Position numbers and translations under genes: made by a program. The notes below the pieces were generated by a model. That model searched no databases. It saw only the letters and a list, made by a program, of their open reading frames with translations, and was not told where the DNA came from. A stretch of 64,000 nt of DNA from Tetmemena sp. SeJ-2015. Lineage: Eukaryota; Ciliophora; Spirotrichea; Sporadotrichida; Oxytrichidae. Position 1 is the stretch's first letter; each line of letters begins with the position of its first letter. Positions 60,512 to 64,000 of the stretch are shown here, in pieces. The stretch lies in NCBI GenBank assembly GCA_027382625.1, contig JAJKFJ010021891.1, positions 1-64,000 on the forward strand, written 5' to 3'.

Positions 60512-61529
60512 CATCTAGTATTATTTTACTTTATTAAGATTAAAGAAAAATTTTCAAAAAGAAAGATGCTTTATTTTTATTATCATAGTTAAGTATTTTT
60601 ATTATGATCTAAAAATAATTTTAATATTTTTATTGATATAATTTCACGTTCATAGTTCTTCAGGAAGAAGTAATTAAAGAAAAATATTATTTCAAATGCT
60701 GTTTTATGATTAAGGTATATGTAAATAATTTAATGAAGTCATTTTCTCTATTCTACGAAATAATTAATAAGCTTAAAACGTTCTTACACAATTCCATCTT
60801 AAGAAATAAACACCTCTTCTTTCCTAAATTTAACTAAGAAAACATTAAAGTGAATCACTTAAGGTATTCAAATAAAGTTTTAAATATTTAATAGGGAAGT
60901 TTTTCATTATTTAAATTGAAAATAATTTATAAACAAAATTACCTTTTACCCTAAAATTAAGTTTATTTCAAGATTATGAGTATGTGTTAGGGTGGAATAG
61001 ACCACTAATCTGGTGTAAATTTAAAGATAAAATTAAAATTTTATTAAAAGATTTTCGAAAATCAAAATTTCCTTCTATTAAAAAAAATATTTAATTGGTA
61101 AAATTTAAACAAATTATTATTTTATAATTTTATTTTGATCTAGTCTCTATTTTTTATTTAAAAATTAACCCATATCTAAAAGAATATATTTAAATTATTT
61201 CATTCCCTTATTTAATTTATAATAAATTAAATTTTTTAATTTTATATTTTTAATAAACTAAATTTTTTAATTTCTGTTAATCGAGAAAACATATGCTTTA
61301 TAGAATCCTCCTTATCTTTTAAAAATCATCAAATCAATATCATTTTATTCAAAGTATTATTAAAAACTTAAAAATTATAAATAAATTGAAAAACTATAAA
61401 ATATTTACCAATATAAAGTTGACGATGTGTTTCCATAAAAAGAATATGCCATTTATTTGAATATTTAATTTTTAGTATTCAAGCATTTAATAATTAAATT
61501 ATTCATAAAAAATTTTAAAATTAAGATTA
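60512..61529. other. inter-unit spacer
   Basis: AT-rich, no gene seen; its right end matches the segment before 59072. Confidence 0.45.
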
Positions 61530-62968
61530 ATGCTAAACAAGAATACAAGAAATACAATTTATAGTTATTTGTAACCTAATTGGAACTTCCTTAAATCAAG
61601 AAACATATCTCATTCTGAATGATAGCTAATTTCTGCTTTACTTAATTCTGTATCTTACCAGCTCAACCCATTAATAATAAAAATTAGTAGTAATCCAACT
61701 AATTTTTCAAGCGTCAAAATTTTATTAGAGTAAGTTATGAGCTTTCAAATAATAGTCACAGAGGATGATAAGAAGAATATTTTCTACCTTCATCTGATCT
61801 GCTAGATGCTTGTAATTAAAACAAAAAATATAATCTTAGCTTGAGCCTAAAGAATCTTTGAGATCAATCAGGGATTATATCATCATTATTTTAGGCTATT
61901 TATAGCTCTGAAGAGATAGGCTAATCTAATATAGTTTACAAAAAACTTTCAATTTATATCGATGATGATTATGCTGAGCAAGGGGAAGAATTAGCTTCAA
62001 ATTAAAATTTTACTTATGACATTAAATTTTCAAAGAGCCTGAAAAGATTGTTTTAACTATTTAAAACAGTGGATTTTTAAAAGCTTGCGATTGGAAAACA
62101 TATTTCAAAATAAGCCTATAATTTAATTAACAGAAACGCAACAAATAGAAATCAAAATATCTCAGAGGATATATAAATTAAAGAAGCAAGAGATTTGCTC
62201 TTCCCAAAATCTTACTCTTTAAACTAAGAGTAAAGTAAAAGAGAGAGAGTTTTGAAATCTAGGACAGTTAAATCATATTATAGTGAGTGTTATGATCCTA
62301 AATTTTTCAAATATTTTAAAGAAGTGGAGAATTTTAAATTTATAAATAGCAGACTAAGTTGTTTTTGCTTTTAAATTATGAAAAAATGGACAAATCTTAG
62401 ACATTTGACTTATACTTTAGGAAATAAAACAAAAAAAGGTGATAATTATTCAATGTTTGATAATTATGGAATATATGATAAATTTCCACTTGAAATCTTA
62501 TAAAATTTTACGTAGTTAAATAGTCTAACCCTGACATTGATAGAGCCAGATGAAATAAAAAATGTCTTTGAAAATATTAAATCAAAATCTTTGACATTTT
62601 TCAAACCAATAATTAAAGGTACTTCTTTTTTTAGAGAATACTGTATGATCTAATACGATTCAATTGAAACAATTCAAATAGTGAACCCTAAATTGATTTT
62701 AATTGATAAAAAAGTTAAAGTTTAAAATATTAACAATCTTTTTGAATCCCTTGTTACTTAAATCAAAGAGGAAATAAAAGATGATAATCTATAAATTGTG
62801 GTACATAAATAATAAACAGGAGCGTAAAATCAGCCTTTATATATAGATGTTTATCTTTCAGCCTTTGATTATACAAATAACTAAAGTTATGAATCAAAAA
62901 TTGCCAAAGTTTAATTGATTATAGAAGACTTTGATGATATAAAGAAAAAGATTTACATATCAGAATGA
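61530..62968 (+). pseudogene. family B LRR-like gene, compact copy 6
   Basis: ATG 61530: MLNKNTRNTIYSYLQPNWNF. TGA at 61620-61622 (SHSE-TGA-QLISALL; copy 5 has AGA, copy 4 AGG) and at 61859-61861 (KNL-TGA-DQSG, the same position as in copy 5). One slip in an A-run near 61828. The remainder (EARDLLFPKSYS, YYSECYDPKFFKYFKEVE, SRLSCFC, FPLEILQNFTQLNSLTLTLI, IIEDFDDIKKKIYISE) aligns well; ends TGA 62966-62968. Confidence 0.6.
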
Positions 62969-64000
62969 CTATTATCATATTTTATTAAGATAAATTAAAA
63001 GTATTTAAATTTATATAATCTTTGGTTTGATTTTAACATATATTTGTTTTGGTATTAAATCTGTATTTTCAATATAATTAAAAATACGTAACACAATTAT
63101 TATAGTTTTTCTTAATGAGATACAATAGAAAATTACCTGAAGCCCAATTTTATGGCTTTTTCCTTATATGTCTCAGTTTAATTATTTAGTTTTGAAAAAA
63201 TAAACTCATTTTGAATTAAATAAATGAATTATTGAATATAGCAAAAATACGAATACATTATCGAGGGTTGTTAAAAAAAGAGAATAATAAAAGATTTCAT
63301 TTGCTTTTGAGTAGGGAATTTAATTTGAGAGTTGTTGCCCACTGCTTATACAATATCCCTACTTAAACTTAAATTTATTCGCAACTTACATAGGGTGGTA
63401 ATTCGTTTTCATAATCAGTACTATTAGTGCTGGTTTTGAAAAATGATAATTACTTTTACATTCCTAATATTTTACTTTACTTTCATTCGCTTATATATTA
63501 ACACTCAACCCTGCAACGATATTTTTCTTTGAGTTTTTATTGTATCGGCAAATGAGCGGGCTTCCTATGATTATCTATAATTATTTTTGGCATTTTTCCA
63601 CTTTAGAGAATTTCAGTGGTAGTAGGTATGACCCATTTTCTGAGTATCTGCTAATTATCTTATTTTATATATTTCTTTGAAAATGTTTTCAAATACTATT
63701 CTTGCTTATTGTTTGGAAGTAGTCATTTGCTATTAGATATCAGAATAATATTTAATTATTAAATTTTGGGATTCCAAAAAATATTCAAACAAGCCCAATT
63801 CCTGTATCACCTGATCATGAGGACAACACTGCCCTTTTTATTAAAACCTTATTTAAAAATATCTTACCCACAATTTTCTATTCTTTATTCATACCATAAT
63901 TTTAACTAAAACATTTTCTCTACAATAGTAACTTCAAAATAAAGTGACAAAACTAATGATGCCATTTTTAAAATTAATATAGGTAAAATACAATTTGTGA
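62969..64000. other. right edge, possible coding remnant
   Basis: 63505-63790 has patches of coding-like translation (FIVSANERASYDYLQLF, FHFREFQWQQV, NYLILYISLKMFSNTILAYC) broken by TGA. Hydrophobic and membrane-like; it could be part of a Pmp-like gene running off the window, but the evidence is thin. Confidence 0.25.

Noticed and set aside
1..64000. tRNA genes, CRISPR arrays, bacterial promoters or operons
   Set aside because: No cloverleaf with a TTCRA-type B box, no regularly spaced repeats and no bacterial gene organisation were recognised by eye; the genetic code and introns argue for a ciliate nucleus.

Overview
The window looks like ciliate nuclear DNA: extremely AT-rich, with long reading frames that appear only if TAA and TAG are read as glutamine and TGA alone is stop. 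The clearest proofs are two long frames: 30940-32247 (+, 435 aa) and 26461-27819 (-, 452 aa). Both are full of in-frame TAA/TAG and end at TGA. A standard-code search finds only fragments. The layout suggests a germline (micronuclear) contig rather than a macronuclear chromosome. Coding blocks are cut by AT-rich stretches, at least two of which are flanked by short direct repeats (TATATC, AAATGT) whose removal restores a conserved frame exactly, as for internal eliminated sequences (IESs). Ordinary GT-AG introns (34, 37 and 43 nt) also occur. The species cannot be named; a spirotrich-like ciliate is an inference.

Layout. 1-2.75 kb: AT-rich, no convincing gene. 2.75-5.6 kb: first polymorphic-membrane-protein-like (Pmp-like, GGA[IV] repeat) gene with a signal peptide. 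5.6-6.7 kb: low-complexity sequence, possibly assembly noise. 6.7-17.1 kb: second Pmp-like gene with GGAIY repeats, a Cys-rich domain, a multi-pass membrane domain and a basic tail, interrupted by a foldback element, introns and a 711-bp IES. 18.5-24.5 kb: three tandem copies of family A (F-box-like N-terminus, then probably leucine-rich repeats). 25.3-28.4 kb: dispersed GC-richer coding repeats, one carrying a 1.56-kb insertion that encodes a PCNA-interacting-motif (PIP-box) protein. 28.4-39.1 kb: one family B gene, three more family A genes (two apparently intact), a circularly permuted SSU rRNA fragment and a second repeat copy. 39.6-40.2 kb: third repeat copy. 40.7-63 kb: six more family B genes in tandem, three long and split, three compact. 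The first holds a 3.1-kb palindrome and an IES.

How it fits together: the window is mainly two expanding and decaying families of F-box/LRR-like proteins plus surface Pmp-like proteins, invaded by foldback, terminal-inverted-repeat and palindromic elements. Many copies carry TGA codons and frameshifts, so they are either pseudogenes or still contain small eliminated sequences. The intact members best worth testing are 30940-32247, 33484-34879 (one 37-nt intron) and 26461-27819.
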